This document shows, piece after piece, positions 25,157-33,894 of a DNA stretch of 64,000 nt; within the stretch, counting starts at the first letter, position 1; every line of letters starts with the position of its first letter. Source of the DNA: Zoogloea sp041917255 (GTDB lineage Bacteria; Pseudomonadota; Gammaproteobacteria; Burkholderiales; Rhodocyclaceae); contig JAYRYA010000001.1 of NCBI GenBank assembly GCA_041917255.1, positions 62,001 to 126,000 of the forward strand, read 5' to 3'. A program made the translations under genes and the position numbers. The notes beneath the pieces were generated by a model, which was not told the origin of the DNA, did not search any database, and saw only the letters and a program-made list of their open reading frames with translations.

Positions 25157-25768
25157 TCAGTCTCTCGGCGACAGGAGTTGTGCCAGCTCGACGGCCGAGC
25201 GCACGCCCATCTTCTCGAACACCCGCGAGCGGTGCACTTCAACGGTGCGCATCGAGATGTTCAGCTCGTCGGCGATCACCTTGTTGAACTTGCCGGCCAG
25301 CACCAGCTGCATCACTTCGTGTTCCCGAGGGGTGAGCTGGGCGAGGCGGGTGGCGACGGTGGCCTGGGTTTCCTGATTGGCCTGATGGCGGGCGTTGGTG
25401 GCCAGCGCGCGGATCACCACGTCCACCAGCGCGTTGTCGTCCACCGGTTTTTCGAGGAAGTCGAAGGCGCCCTTTTTAAGGGCGCCCACCGCCATCGGTA
25501 CGTCGCCGTGGCCAGTCAGGAAAATTACCGGCAGGGTGTTGCCGCGCTCCAGCAGGGCGTCGAAGCATTCGAGGCCGCTCATCTCGCGCATCCGGATGTC
25601 GAGCACGATGCAGCCCTGCCAGTCGGGCTGCCAGGCAGCGAGAAAGTCTTCGGCCGAGGCCCAGGCGCGGGCGGCCACGTTGCGGGTGCGAAACAGCCAG
25701 CTGAGGGCGTCGCGGATGGCTTCGTCGTCATCGACGATGTGGGCGAGGGGCACGGCAGGATTGCTCAT
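25157..25768 (-). CDS. dctR: FixJ/DctR-type response regulator
   Basis: A 203-residue two-component regulator: receiver domain (about 8-120) with acidic pocket DDD (13-15), phospho-acceptor Asp57 (CIVLDIRM), Thr and Lys (FLEKPVD). A LuxR-type helix-turn-helix follows (about 140-198), with LTPREHEVMQLVLAGKFNK and VEVHRSRVFEKMGV. This is the FixJ subfamily, as in Rhodobacter DctR. It overlaps dctS by 4 bases and is divergent from dctPQM, so it should control C4-dicarboxylate uptake. Being LuxR-type rather than NtrC-type, it does not need sigma-54. Confidence 0.9.
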   Translation of the reverse strand: MSNPAVPLAHIVDDDEAIRDALSWLFRTRNVAARAWASAEDFLAAWQPDWQGCIVLDIRMREMSGLECFDALLERGNTLPVIFLTGHGDVPMAVGALKKGAFDFLEKPVDDNALVDVVIRALATNARHQANQETQATVATRLAQLTPREHEVMQLVLAGKFNKVIADELNISMRTVEVHRSRVFEKMGVRSAVELAQLLSPRD

Positions 25769-27741
25769 TGGGTATGCACCGGGAGCGAGAAGTTGAAAAT
25801 CGTACCACCGCCCGGATGGGCCTCGAAGGTGAGGCGGCCGCGGTGCAGCTCGGCGATGGAACGGCAGATGTTGAGGCCCATGCCCATGCCTTCTTCCTTG
25901 GTGGTGAAGAAAGGGGCGAAGAGCTTTTCGGCCACGTCGGGCGGGATGCCCTTGCCCCGGTCGGCCACGCTGAACACCAGCATGCCGTCGGTTTCGCGGG
26001 TGGTGAGCTGCAGGTGGCGTTCGGCGCGGGGCGTGTCGGCCATGGCGTCCATCCCGTTGCGGATCAGGTTGACAGCCACCTGCTCGATCATCACCGGGTC
26101 CACCAGCACGCCGGGCAGGTGTTCGTCGAGATCCACGTCGATGTCCACGCCGCGGCGGATGGCGTCGGGCTCCACCAAGCCAACCGCCTCGCGGATGATG
26201 GCGTTGAGGTCGGCCGCCTCGAACTTGGGTTCGCTGCGTCGCACGAAGGCGTGCACCCGGCGGATGATCTGGCCTGCGCGCTGGGCCTGCTTGCCGATCT
26301 TCTGGAGGATACCGGTGAGCTCGCCATCCGAGAGGGCGCCGTGCTCGATCATGTTGAGGCAGCCGGTGTTGTAGCTGGAGATGGCGGCCAGCGGCTGGTT
26401 GAGCTCGTGGGCGAGGGTGGAGGCCATCTCGCCCATCGTGACCAGCCGGGCGGTGGCCTGCAGGCGTTCCTGCTGCTGGCGGGCGAGTTCCTGGGTGCGC
26501 TTCTGCTCGGTGACATCCACCATCGAGCCCATCCAGCCGATCTGGCGGCCGTCGGCGTCGATCAGCGGGGCTTCGATCAGCAAGGCGTCGAAGCGCTCGC
26601 CGCTCCTGCGCATCAGGCGGATCTCGACGCCCTGGGGTGGGGCGTTGCCGCCGAGGATCATCTGGTGGACTTCGTAGGTGCGTTCGAGGCTCTCTGGCGC
26701 CCAGTAAGGCATGGGCGGCATGAGGTCGACGAGTTCATCGGCGCTCCAGCCGACCATCCGGCAGAAGGCCGGGTTGACGTAGGTGATGCGGCCCTGCAGG
26801 TCGCGGGCGCGCATGCCGGTGTTGAGGGAATCCTCCATCGCCTTGCGGAAGGCGTGCTCGCTGCGCAAGGCTTGTTCGGCGGCCTGGCGGCGCACCATGT
26901 GACGCCGCAGCTGCCACAGGCTCCAGACGATGGCAGCGGCGAGCACGCCCAGCGAGCCCATCAGCAGCAGGGAGATCCAGCGCACCTCCGACTTGTAGGC
27001 GGTGATCTGCAGATCCAGCCCGTGGCCGGGCGGTTCGAAGGGAATCTCGTAAGCAAGGCCCGAGAGCGGAGAGACCTTCGACTTGGCGGCGATCTCGGTG
27101 CCCAGGTTGTTGACCACCGCCACCCGGTAGCGCTCGGAGAACCACCAGGGCACCTGATGGGCGAGGATTTCATTGACGGAGTACACCCCGACGATCGTGC
27201 CCACGTGGCGCCCGCCCTCGAAGATCGGTACATGGACTTCGAAGTGGCTGTGGTTGTCGATCACCGCGTAGGCGTCGCTGTAGGTGGGGCGACCGAGGGA
27301 GCGGGATAGCCGGAACGCGGCATCTGACGGGAAGCTGCCGGTGGCTTCGCCCACCAGATGGCTGTCGGTGTAGGGCGGCTCGGCGTCCTTCACCTTGCCG
27401 TCGGGGCTGAGCCACAGGATGCGGATCAGGCCGCTCTCGGGGTCAAGGGCACGCTTGAGGCGGGCTTCGGTAGCTGAGCTACGGCTGCCGGTGCCGAGCA
27501 GTTCGGGCCCTAGCTGGGTGAGCTGGGCGTTGTTGCGTTCGAACTGGAAGGAGAGGTTCTGCTCCATCCACAGCACGTCGTTGATGAGGGTTGCACGCTG
27601 TTCCTCGGCGTCCTGGCGGTGGGTGAGCCACAGCAGCGCGGCCATGGTGGCGATGAACAGCACCACGGCGGCGTAGGGCAGGCTCCAGTAGAGCCGGGGC
27701 GGTGGGGTGGCGGGCAGGCTAGGCAAGGGGTTGTCGATCAT
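25765..27741 (-). CDS. dctS: Sensor histidine kinase DctS, C4-dicarboxylate sensing
   Basis: A 658-residue membrane kinase. Helices at about 21-40 and 262-284 enclose a periplasmic sensor of about 220 residues. A PAS domain (about 310-420; SLNTGMRARDLQGRITYVNPAFC) is next, then the H-box TLAHELNQPLAAIS with its phosphorylated His. The N-box is NLIRNGMDAM and the G-boxes are DRGKGIPPD and GMGMGLNI. This domain order matches DctS. The start at ATG 27741 places the first helix near the N-terminus; an upstream in-frame start exists but adds an atypical tail. It pairs with DctR. Confidence 0.9.
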   Translation of the reverse strand: MIDNPLPSLPATPPPRLYWSLPYAAVVLFIATMAALLWLTHRQDAEEQRATLINDVLWMEQNLSFQFERNNAQLTQLGPELLGTGSRSSATEARLKRALDPESGLIRILWLSPDGKVKDAEPPYTDSHLVGEATGSFPSDAAFRLSRSLGRPTYSDAYAVIDNHSHFEVHVPIFEGGRHVGTIVGVYSVNEILAHQVPWWFSERYRVAVVNNLGTEIAAKSKVSPLSGLAYEIPFEPPGHGLDLQITAYKSEVRWISLLLMGSLGVLAAAIVWSLWQLRRHMVRRQAAEQALRSEHAFRKAMEDSLNTGMRARDLQGRITYVNPAFCRMVGWSADELVDLMPPMPYWAPESLERTYEVHQMILGGNAPPQGVEIRLMRRSGERFDALLIEAPLIDADGRQIGWMGSMVDVTEQKRTQELARQQQERLQATARLVTMGEMASTLAHELNQPLAAISSYNTGCLNMIEHGALSDGELTGILQKIGKQAQRAGQIIRRVHAFVRRSEPKFEAADLNAIIREAVGLVEPDAIRRGVDIDVDLDEHLPGVLVDPVMIEQVAVNLIRNGMDAMADTPRAERHLQLTTRETDGMLVFSVADRGKGIPPDVAEKLFAPFFTTKEEGMGMGLNICRSIAELHRGRLTFEAHPGGGTIFNFSLPVHTQ

Positions 27742-27809
27742 GGAGTTGGTACAGCCTGGGTTATGACCGCTTGAGCCGTTTGGCGGCATCCGCATCTTCC
27801 ACACTACGG

Positions 27810-27818
27810 TTATCCACA
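27810..27818 (+). other. Perfect DnaA box between dctS and dctP
   Basis: TTATCCACA at 27810-27818, the second perfect 9-mer in the window. About 0.5 would be expected by chance over both strands at even base composition, so on its own it is weak evidence of function. Confidence 0.25.
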
Positions 27819-27911
27819 ATTGAGCATGAGGCTTGGCATGCCGAAACTCGCGACATGGTTTGCCATAACGGCAGCTTGTTCAAGATTAAATAAATTTTAT
27901 TGGAGACAAAG

Positions 27912-28925
27912 ATGAAACGTCGCGCCGCTATTTTCAGTCTCGCCGCCCTGGGCCTTGCCACCTTCTCCGGCATGGCCGCCGCCCAGGCCCCGATCGTCAT
28001 CAAGTTCAGCCACGTGGTGGCTGCCGATACCCCGAAGGGCAAGGCGTCGGAGTTCTTCAAGAAGCGCGCCGAGGAGCTCACCAAGGGCAAGGTGAAGGTT
28101 GAAGTCTTCGCCAACAGCGCACTTTACAAGGACAAGGAAGAACTCGAAGCCCTGCAGCTGGGCGCCGTGCAGATGCTGGCGCCGTCGCTCGCCAAGTTTG
28201 GCCCGCTGGGCGTGAAGGAGTTCGAGGCCTTCGACCTGCCCTATATCTTCGACGATTACACCGAGCTGCACCGGGTCACCCAGGGTCCGGTGGGCGTCAG
28301 CATCCTGAAGAAGCTGGAGCCCAAGGGCATCGTCGGTCTGGCCTTTTGGGACAACGGCTTCAAGTCGTTCTCGGCCAACACGCCGATCCGCACCCCGGCG
28401 GACCTGAAAGGCAAGAAGCTGCGCATCCAGTCGTCCAAGGTGCTGGAAGAAGAGATCCGCGCCGTGGGCGGCCTGCCCCAGGTGATGGCCTTCTCCGAGG
28501 TGTACCAGGCCCTGCAGACCGGCGTCGTCGACGGCACCGAAAACCCCCACTCCAACATGTACACGCAGAAGATGCACGAGGTGCAGAAGCACCTGACCGT
28601 GACCGACCACGGCTATCTGGGTTACGCGGTGATCGCCAACAAGAAGTTCTGGGACGGCCTGCCCGCCGATGTCCGCGGTCAGCTTGAACAGGCGATGAAG
28701 GAATCCACCGCCTACGCCAACAAGATCGCCCAGGAAGAGAACGACAAGTCCCTGGAGGCGATCAAGAAGAGCGGCAAGACCCAGGTCTATGTGCCTACCA
28801 AGGAAGAAAAACTGGCCTTCAAGAAGGCGCTGGTGCCCGTCCATCAGAAGATGGAAGGCCGGATCGGCAAGGATCTGATCCAGTCCATCTACAAGGAAAC
28901 CGGCTTCGATCCCGCGAAGCTGTAA
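27912..28925 (+). CDS. dctP: TRAP transporter substrate-binding protein DctP
   Basis: A 337-residue periplasmic binding protein with a cleaved signal (about 1-25, ending GMAAAQA). The mature part starts IVIKFSHVVAADTPKGKASE, as in DctP for C4-dicarboxylates. The carboxylate-binding Arg is expected in GKKLRIQSSKVLEE (about 160-173), and the conserved VYQALQTGVVDGTENPHSN (about 197-215) is present. AT-rich DNA and GGAG precede the ATG. It heads dctPQM and is followed by a hairpin that may raise dctP mRNA above dctQM. Confidence 0.95.
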   Translation: MKRRAAIFSLAALGLATFSGMAAAQAPIVIKFSHVVAADTPKGKASEFFKKRAEELTKGKVKVEVFANSALYKDKEELEALQLGAVQMLAPSLAKFGPLGVKEFEAFDLPYIFDDYTELHRVTQGPVGVSILKKLEPKGIVGLAFWDNGFKSFSANTPIRTPADLKGKKLRIQSSKVLEEEIRAVGGLPQVMAFSEVYQALQTGVVDGTENPHSNMYTQKMHEVQKHLTVTDHGYLGYAVIANKKFWDGLPADVRGQLEQAMKESTAYANKIAQEENDKSLEAIKKSGKTQVYVPTKEEKLAFKKALVPVHQKMEGRIGKDLIQSIYKETGFDPAKL

Positions 28926-28933
28926 TGTCCGGT

Positions 28934-28966
28934 AGCTCCGGGCCGGGCGTGTTCCTGCCCGGGGCT
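28934..28966 (+). other. Intercistronic hairpin between dctP and dctQ
   Basis: AGCTCCGGGC (28934-28943) pairs with GCCCGGGGCT (28957-28966), with one mispair, followed by only TTT. It is probably a partial terminator or 3' stabiliser, allowing more binding protein than permease. Confidence 0.55.
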
Positions 28967-29004
28967 TTCCCCTTTCCCGCTGCGTTCTTCAGCGAGGTCA
29001 AATC

Positions 29005-29694
29005 ATGAAGATTCTCGATCGCCTCGAGGAGTGGATCATCACGCTCCTCATGGGGGGAGCGACTGCGATCATCTTTCTCGCGGTCGTTCACCGATATCTG
29101 GCCGGTCTCAGCATTCCCGGCCTTCAGGACTGGCTCCTGTCCCTCAATGTGAGCTGGACCCAGGAGCTGTGCATCATCATGTTCGTGTGGATGGCCAAGT
29201 TCGGCGCCGCCTATGGCGTGCGGACCGGCATCCACGTAGGCGTCGATGTGCTCATCAACCGGCTGTCCGACCAGACCCGAGGCAAGTTCATCCTGTTCGG
29301 CTTGCTGGCCGGCGCGCTGTTTACCGCCACTGTGGCAACCCTGGGCGCCCACTTCGTCTGGGAGAACGGTGCCCACTACGCCTTCCTCCACTTCACCGGC
29401 GCCGAGCTTGGCGATGTGCCGGAAGGCCCCACCACGCCCGATCTGGAGTGGCCCACCTGGATCGTGTATAGCGCAATCCCCCTCGGCTCCAGCCTGATGT
29501 GCTTCCGCTTCCTGCAGGTGGCCTGGGGCTTCCTGCGTACCGGTGAGCTGCCGCACCACGATCATGGCCATGTGGATGGCCTTGAGGAAGAAACGCTGCC
29601 GGTGGACGTGGACGTCTACGGCATGGACGACAACCTGCACATGCACGATCTCAAGCATCGTCAGGTCGGAGACAAGAAGGGAGGCCAGCAATGA
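29005..29694 (+). CDS. dctQ: TRAP transporter small permease DctQ, with His-rich tail
   Basis: A 229-residue four-helix inner-membrane protein (helices about 11-29, 52-70, 96-118, 151-178). It links the binding protein to DctM. WTQELCIIMFVWMAKFGAAYGVRTGIHVGVD is the conserved DctQ core. Unusually, residues 183-229 form a hydrophilic cytoplasmic tail with seven His (HHDHGHV and LHMHDLKH) and many acidic residues. The tail may bind metal or be regulatory; I know of no function for it. The last bases overlap dctM. Confidence 0.92.
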   Translation: MKILDRLEEWIITLLMGGATAIIFLAVVHRYLAGLSIPGLQDWLLSLNVSWTQELCIIMFVWMAKFGAAYGVRTGIHVGVDVLINRLSDQTRGKFILFGLLAGALFTATVATLGAHFVWENGAHYAFLHFTGAELGDVPEGPTTPDLEWPTWIVYSAIPLGSSLMCFRFLQVAWGFLRTGELPHHDHGHVDGLEEETLPVDVDVYGMDDNLHMHDLKHRQVGDKKGGQQ

Positions 29695-30974
29695 ACGCCG
29701 CAATCATCTTCGGCATCCTGCTGGTGCTGATGCTGACCGGGATGCCGATCTCGATCTCTCTCGGCCTCACGGTGCTCACCTTCCTGTTCACGATGACCGA
29801 GGTGCCGCTTGAATCGGTAGCGCTCAAGCTGTTCACCGGCATCGAGAAGTTCGAGATCATGGCGATCCCGTTCTTCATCCTGGCGGGCAACTTCCTCACT
29901 CACGGGGGGGTGGCCAAACGGATGATCAACTTTGCCACGGCGATGGTCGGCCACTGGTATGGCGGCCTGGGTCTTGCCGGCGTGGTGGCCTGCGCGCTGT
30001 TCGCGGCGGTGTCCGGTTCGTCGCCGGCGACGGTGGTTGCGATCGGCTCGATCCTGCTGCCGGCGATGGTGAGGGCGGGTTTCCCGAATCGCTTTGGTGC
30101 GGGGATCATCACCACGGCCGGGGCGCTGGGCATCCTGATCCCGCCGTCCATCGTGATGGTGATGTACTCGGTGGCCACCAACACCTCGGTCGGCGCGCTG
30201 TTCATGGCCGGCGTGGTACCGGGCCTGGCCCTGGCGGCAACCCTCGGCGGCGTGACCTGGTATCGGGCCCGCAAGTTCGATTACCCGCGCCAGCCCAAGG
30301 CCAGCTTCGCCGAGCGGATGAAAGCCTTCCGGGATTCGGTGTGGGGGCTGCTGCTGATCGTGGTGGTGATGGGCGGGATCTACACCGGCATCTTCACGCC
30401 CACCGAAGCGGCGGCCATGAGCGCCATGTACGCCTTCATCGTGGCGGTGTTCGTCTACAAGGACATGCCGCTCTCCGATGTGCCGAAGGTGCTGCTCAAC
30501 TCGGCCAATATGTCGGCGATGCTGCTCTACATCATCACCAACGCGGTGCTGTTCTCCTTCATCATGACCAACGAGAACATCCCGCAGTCGCTGGCCGACT
30601 GGATGCTCGGCAACGGGCTGGGAGTGATCGCCTTCCTGTTGGCGGTGAACGTGCTGCTGCTGCTGGCAGGCAACTTCATGGAGCCGTCGTCCATCGTGCT
30701 GATCTTCGCCCCGATTCTGTTCCCGGTGGCGATGAAGCTGGGCATCGACCCGGTGCACTTCGGCATCATCATGGTGGTGAACATGGAAGTCGGCATGTGT
30801 CATCCGCCGGTGGGTCTGAACCTTTATGTGGCGTCGGGCATCACCAAGATGGGCATCACCGAGCTTACCGTGGCTGTTTGGCCGTGGTTGTTGTCGATGC
30901 TGGTCTTCCTCGGTCTCGTCACCTACTGGCCGGGCCTTTCCCTGTGGTTCCCGCGGATGCTGGGCATGATGTGA
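29691..30974 (+). CDS. dctM: TRAP transporter large permease DctM
   Basis: A 427-residue, roughly 12-helix inner-membrane protein that carries substrate and the coupling Na+. It starts in the ATGA overlap with dctQ. Typical stretches are GNFLTHGGVAKRMINFA, FAAVSGSSPATVVAIGSILL (about 102-121) and NMEVGMCHPPVGLNLYVASGI near the C-terminus. Full length for DctM. A strong terminator follows at 31005. Confidence 0.95.
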   Translation: MNAAIIFGILLVLMLTGMPISISLGLTVLTFLFTMTEVPLESVALKLFTGIEKFEIMAIPFFILAGNFLTHGGVAKRMINFATAMVGHWYGGLGLAGVVACALFAAVSGSSPATVVAIGSILLPAMVRAGFPNRFGAGIITTAGALGILIPPSIVMVMYSVATNTSVGALFMAGVVPGLALAATLGGVTWYRARKFDYPRQPKASFAERMKAFRDSVWGLLLIVVVMGGIYTGIFTPTEAAAMSAMYAFIVAVFVYKDMPLSDVPKVLLNSANMSAMLLYIITNAVLFSFIMTNENIPQSLADWMLGNGLGVIAFLLAVNVLLLLAGNFMEPSSIVLIFAPILFPVAMKLGIDPVHFGIIMVVNMEVGMCHPPVGLNLYVASGITKMGITELTVAVWPWLLSMLVFLGLVTYWPGLSLWFPRMLGMM

Positions 30975-31004
30975 TGCGCTTGCCGGCCATCTGAGCTGCA
31001 CCGG

Positions 31005-31029
31005 AAACGCACCCCGCGGGGTGCGTTTT
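31005..31029 (+). terminator. Intrinsic terminator after dctM
   Basis: AAACGCACCCC (31005-31015) pairs with GGGGTGCGTTT (31018-31028), followed by further T-rich sequence. Confidence 0.85.
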
Positions 31030-31127
31030 CTTTTGGCGGGGGAGGGCACCGGGTTTGGTCGGGCCGGCCAGTTGTGATACAAGGGCGTGTTTTCCGTGGC
31101 CTGCCCGGGCCACGCGAGTTCCGCTCC

Positions 31128-33617
31128 GTGAGGCCCTCGTTGTCCCAGCCGTCTTCCCCGTCGTCGTCCGAAGTGCAATCCCGCGAGCACGACTGCTATC
31201 ACTGCGGTCTGCCGATTCCCGATGATGTCGATCTCGCCGTAGAGATCGAAGGCACGCCCCACCACATGTGCTGTACCGGCTGTCAGGCGGTGGCCCAGTC
31301 CATCGTCAGCAGTGGGCTGCTCGAATACTACCGGCGCCGCGATGCGATGCCCGAGCAGGCCCGTGAGGCGATGCCCGACGAGCTGAAGGATCTGGGCCTC
31401 TTCGATCACCCTGATTTCCAGCAGGGCTTCGTCAAGCCCATCGGCGAGCACGAGCGTGAAGCGGCGTTGATCCTCGAGGGTATCACCTGCGCCGCGTGCA
31501 TCTGGCTCAACGAGCAGCATGTGGCCCACCAGCCCGGTGTCACGGCGGTGGACATCAACTACGCCACCCGCCGCGCCAGGGTGCGCTGGGACGAGCGCAA
31601 GATCAAGCTCTCGGACATCCTCGCCGCCATCCAGGCCATCGGCTACCGGGCCTTCCCCTACGACGCCGCCCGCTCGGAGCAGATCTCCCAGCGCGAGCGC
31701 CGCTCGGCCCTGTGGCGGCTGTTCGTCGCCGGCTTCGGGATGATGCAGGTGATGATGTACGCCTTCCCGGTCTACATCGCCGACGGCGACATGACCGCCG
31801 ACATCGAGGCGATGATGCGCTGGGCGAGCCTGATCCTCACTGCGCCGGTGGTGCTGTATTCCGCCGCGCCGTTCTTCAGCCACGCCTGGCGCGACGTCAG
31901 GCTGCGTCGCCTGGGCATGGACGTGCCTGTGGCGCTGGGCGTCGGCGCGGCTTTTGTGGCCAGCTGTTGGGCCACCTTCACCGGCAAGGGCGAGGTGTAT
32001 TTCGATTCGGTGACGATGTTCGTCTTCTTCCTGCTGTGCGGCCGCTACGTGGAAATGCTGGCCCGCCAGAAAGCTGTGCGCGGCGTCGAGGAACTGGGCA
32101 AGGCCCTGCCGGCCTTTGCGGAGCGTCTCGCGCACTGGCCCGACCCGGAAGGCGAGCGCGTGCCGGTGTCGCAACTGCAGGCCGGCGACATGATCCGCGT
32201 GAAGCCGGGCGAGACCGTGCCGGCGGACGGCGTGGTGGCCGAAGGCGAGAGTGAGGCCAACGAGGCACTCCTCACCGGAGAGAGCCGTCCGGTGCCCAAG
32301 AAGCCCGGTGCGGCGGTGACCGGCGGCAGCGTGAACATCGGTAGCCCGCTGTGCGTGCGCGTCACCCGCACCGGCGAGCACACCCGCCTGGCCGCGATCC
32401 GGCAGTTGATGGAGCGGGCGTCGGCCGAGAAGCCGCGCGTCGTCCAGCAGGCCGACCGGGTGGCGGCCTATTTCATCGTCGCGCTGTTGGTGCTGGCGGT
32501 GGTGACCGCCGGCTGGTGGTGGTGGCATGACCCGGATCGCGCCCTGTGGGTGTTCGTGTCGGTACTGGTTGTTAGCTGCCCCTGCGCGCTGTCGCTGGCG
32601 ACGCCGGTGGCGCTCACCGTAGCCACCGACGCCCTGGCCCGGATGGGCGTGCTGGTCACCCGCGGCCATGCCATCGAGGCCCTGGCCCGGGTCGATCATT
32701 TCGTGTTCGACAAGACCGGCACGCTGACTTACGGCGCGATGCGCGTCGAGCAGATCCGCCTGCTCGGTTCGCACGGAGAGAGCGAGGCCCTGCGCCTCGC
32801 GGCCGGGCTTGAGCAGGGCTCCGAGCACGCCATCGCCGACGCCCTGCGCCAGCATGGCGGTGAGCAGGCAGTGCCGGCCTTCGGTAGCGTTGCCGCCACG
32901 ACAGGGCAGGGCGTCAGCGGCGTGCTTGATGGCATCAGTTACCGCATCGGTCGCCCGTCTTTCGTTGCCGAACTGGTGGGCTCGCCCGAGCCGGAGGCGC
33001 TGTTGGAGGACGAGCGTTCCGGTCGTACCGTCATCGCGTTGGGTTCGACCGCTGGCTGGACCGCCGCCTTTGCGCTCTCCGACGGGCTTCGGGAGGATTG
33101 CCCGGCGGCACTGGCCGCGCTGCGCGAGAAGGGGATCGAGCTTTCGATCCTGAGCGGTGATACGCCGGCCACGGTCGAGGCGCTGGCCCGGAATCTGGGC
33201 GTCGCCAACGCCCGAGGAGGAATGACCCCCGAGGGCAAGCACGCAGCGCTGCGTGCGCTGCAGGCCGACAATGCCATCGTGGCAATGGTCGGCGACGGCG
33301 TGAATGACGCACCGGTGCTGGCACAGGCCCAGGTTTCGGTGGCAATGGGCGGCGGCACCGACCTTGCCCGCAACCAGGCCGACATCGTGCTGCTGTCCGG
33401 TCGGATGTCTTCGCTGGCGGAAGGCCTGGCGCTCTCGCGCCGGGCGCTCAAGATCATCCGCCAGAACCTCTGGTGGTCGTTTGCTTACAATTTCACTGCT
33501 GTTCCGCTTGCCATGTCCGGGCTCGTCACGCCCTGGATGGCCGGGATCGGCATGTCGGCGAGTTCGCTGTTCGTCGTCCTGAACGCTCTGCGCCTCCAGC
33601 GCGGGCGCCTACGCTGA
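31128..33617 (+). CDS. ccoI: Copper-translocating P-type ATPase for cbb3 oxidase assembly
   Basis: An 829-residue P1B-type ATPase. The N-terminus has a CYHCG and CCTGC cysteine block followed by a heavy-metal domain with GITCAACIW. This layout marks the CcoI/FixI branch, which exports copper for cytochrome cbb3 maturation. Core motifs: SCPCALSLATP (metal-binding membrane helix), DKTGTLT (phosphorylated Asp), TGES, SEHAIADAL, and GDGVNDAPVLAQA. The start is uncertain: GTG at 31128 is chosen, and GTG 31074 or TTG 31140 are possible. ccoS follows 9 bases later. No ccoNOP, ccoG or ccoH is in the window. Confidence 0.92.
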   Translation: MRPSLSQPSSPSSSEVQSREHDCYHCGLPIPDDVDLAVEIEGTPHHMCCTGCQAVAQSIVSSGLLEYYRRRDAMPEQAREAMPDELKDLGLFDHPDFQQGFVKPIGEHEREAALILEGITCAACIWLNEQHVAHQPGVTAVDINYATRRARVRWDERKIKLSDILAAIQAIGYRAFPYDAARSEQISQRERRSALWRLFVAGFGMMQVMMYAFPVYIADGDMTADIEAMMRWASLILTAPVVLYSAAPFFSHAWRDVRLRRLGMDVPVALGVGAAFVASCWATFTGKGEVYFDSVTMFVFFLLCGRYVEMLARQKAVRGVEELGKALPAFAERLAHWPDPEGERVPVSQLQAGDMIRVKPGETVPADGVVAEGESEANEALLTGESRPVPKKPGAAVTGGSVNIGSPLCVRVTRTGEHTRLAAIRQLMERASAEKPRVVQQADRVAAYFIVALLVLAVVTAGWWWWHDPDRALWVFVSVLVVSCPCALSLATPVALTVATDALARMGVLVTRGHAIEALARVDHFVFDKTGTLTYGAMRVEQIRLLGSHGESEALRLAAGLEQGSEHAIADALRQHGGEQAVPAFGSVAATTGQGVSGVLDGISYRIGRPSFVAELVGSPEPEALLEDERSGRTVIALGSTAGWTAAFALSDGLREDCPAALAALREKGIELSILSGDTPATVEALARNLGVANARGGMTPEGKHAALRALQADNAIVAMVGDGVNDAPVLAQAQVSVAMGGGTDLARNQADIVLLSGRMSSLAEGLALSRRALKIIRQNLWWSFAYNFTAVPLAMSGLVTPWMAGIGMSASSLFVVLNALRLQRGRLR

Positions 33618-33626
33618 GATCGGACC

Positions 33627-33839
33627 ATGGAAAGTCTATACCTGCTCATCCCGCTATCCATCGTTCTGGTGTTCCTGATAGGTGTCATCTTCTGGTGGTC
33701 GGTGCGCAACGGGCAGTTCGATGATCTGGAGGGGCCGGGCTACCGCGTGGTGACCGACGACGACGATCCGCCGGCTCCGACTCCGGACATAAGCAGCCCG
33801 ATGGAGGGCAAGTCAGTCGGGAATCCCCACGCTAAGTGA
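33627..33839 (+). CDS. ccoS: cbb3-type cytochrome oxidase assembly protein CcoS
   Basis: A 70-residue protein with one membrane helix (about 4-26) and the family signature FFWWSVRNGQFDDLEGPGYR-like segment (here IFWWSVRNGQFDDLEGPG). CcoS is needed for cofactor insertion into cbb3 oxidase. The C-terminal 30 residues are acidic and Pro-rich. It follows ccoI in the usual ccoIS order. Confidence 0.95.
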   Translation: MESLYLLIPLSIVLVFLIGVIFWWSVRNGQFDDLEGPGYRVVTDDDDPPAPTPDISSPMEGKSVGNPHAK

Positions 33840-33846
33840 AGGGTTT

Positions 33847-33888
33847 TTGACCCAGGTCAATTTCGCGCCGAAAGGTGTCGTGCATACT
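33847..33888 (+). promoter_or_regulatory. Perfect FNR/DNR-type box and −10 of a class II anaerobic promoter
   Basis: TTGACCCAGGTCAA (33847-33860) is a perfectly symmetric FNR-family box. Its centre is 33853.5; a −10-like CATACT at 33883-33888 puts the start near 33895, giving exactly −41.5 spacing. No coding gene follows for about 280 bases, and a strong terminator lies 85 bases on, so it appears to drive a short RNA. Confidence 0.7.
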
Positions 33889-33894
33889 CAATCC

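Noticed and set aside
27780..27911. Sigma-54 promoter for dctP
   Set aside because: The TTGGCATG near 27834 lacks a correctly spaced TTGC element, and the adjacent regulator is LuxR-type (FixJ-like), not NtrC-type.
29661..33242. Very long minus-strand open frame (1193 codons) across dctM and ccoI
   Set aside because: It is fully antisense to two well-supported genes, has a composition dominated by His/Arg/Gly/Gln and resembles no family. In high-GC DNA the frame opposite third codon positions stays open by bias.
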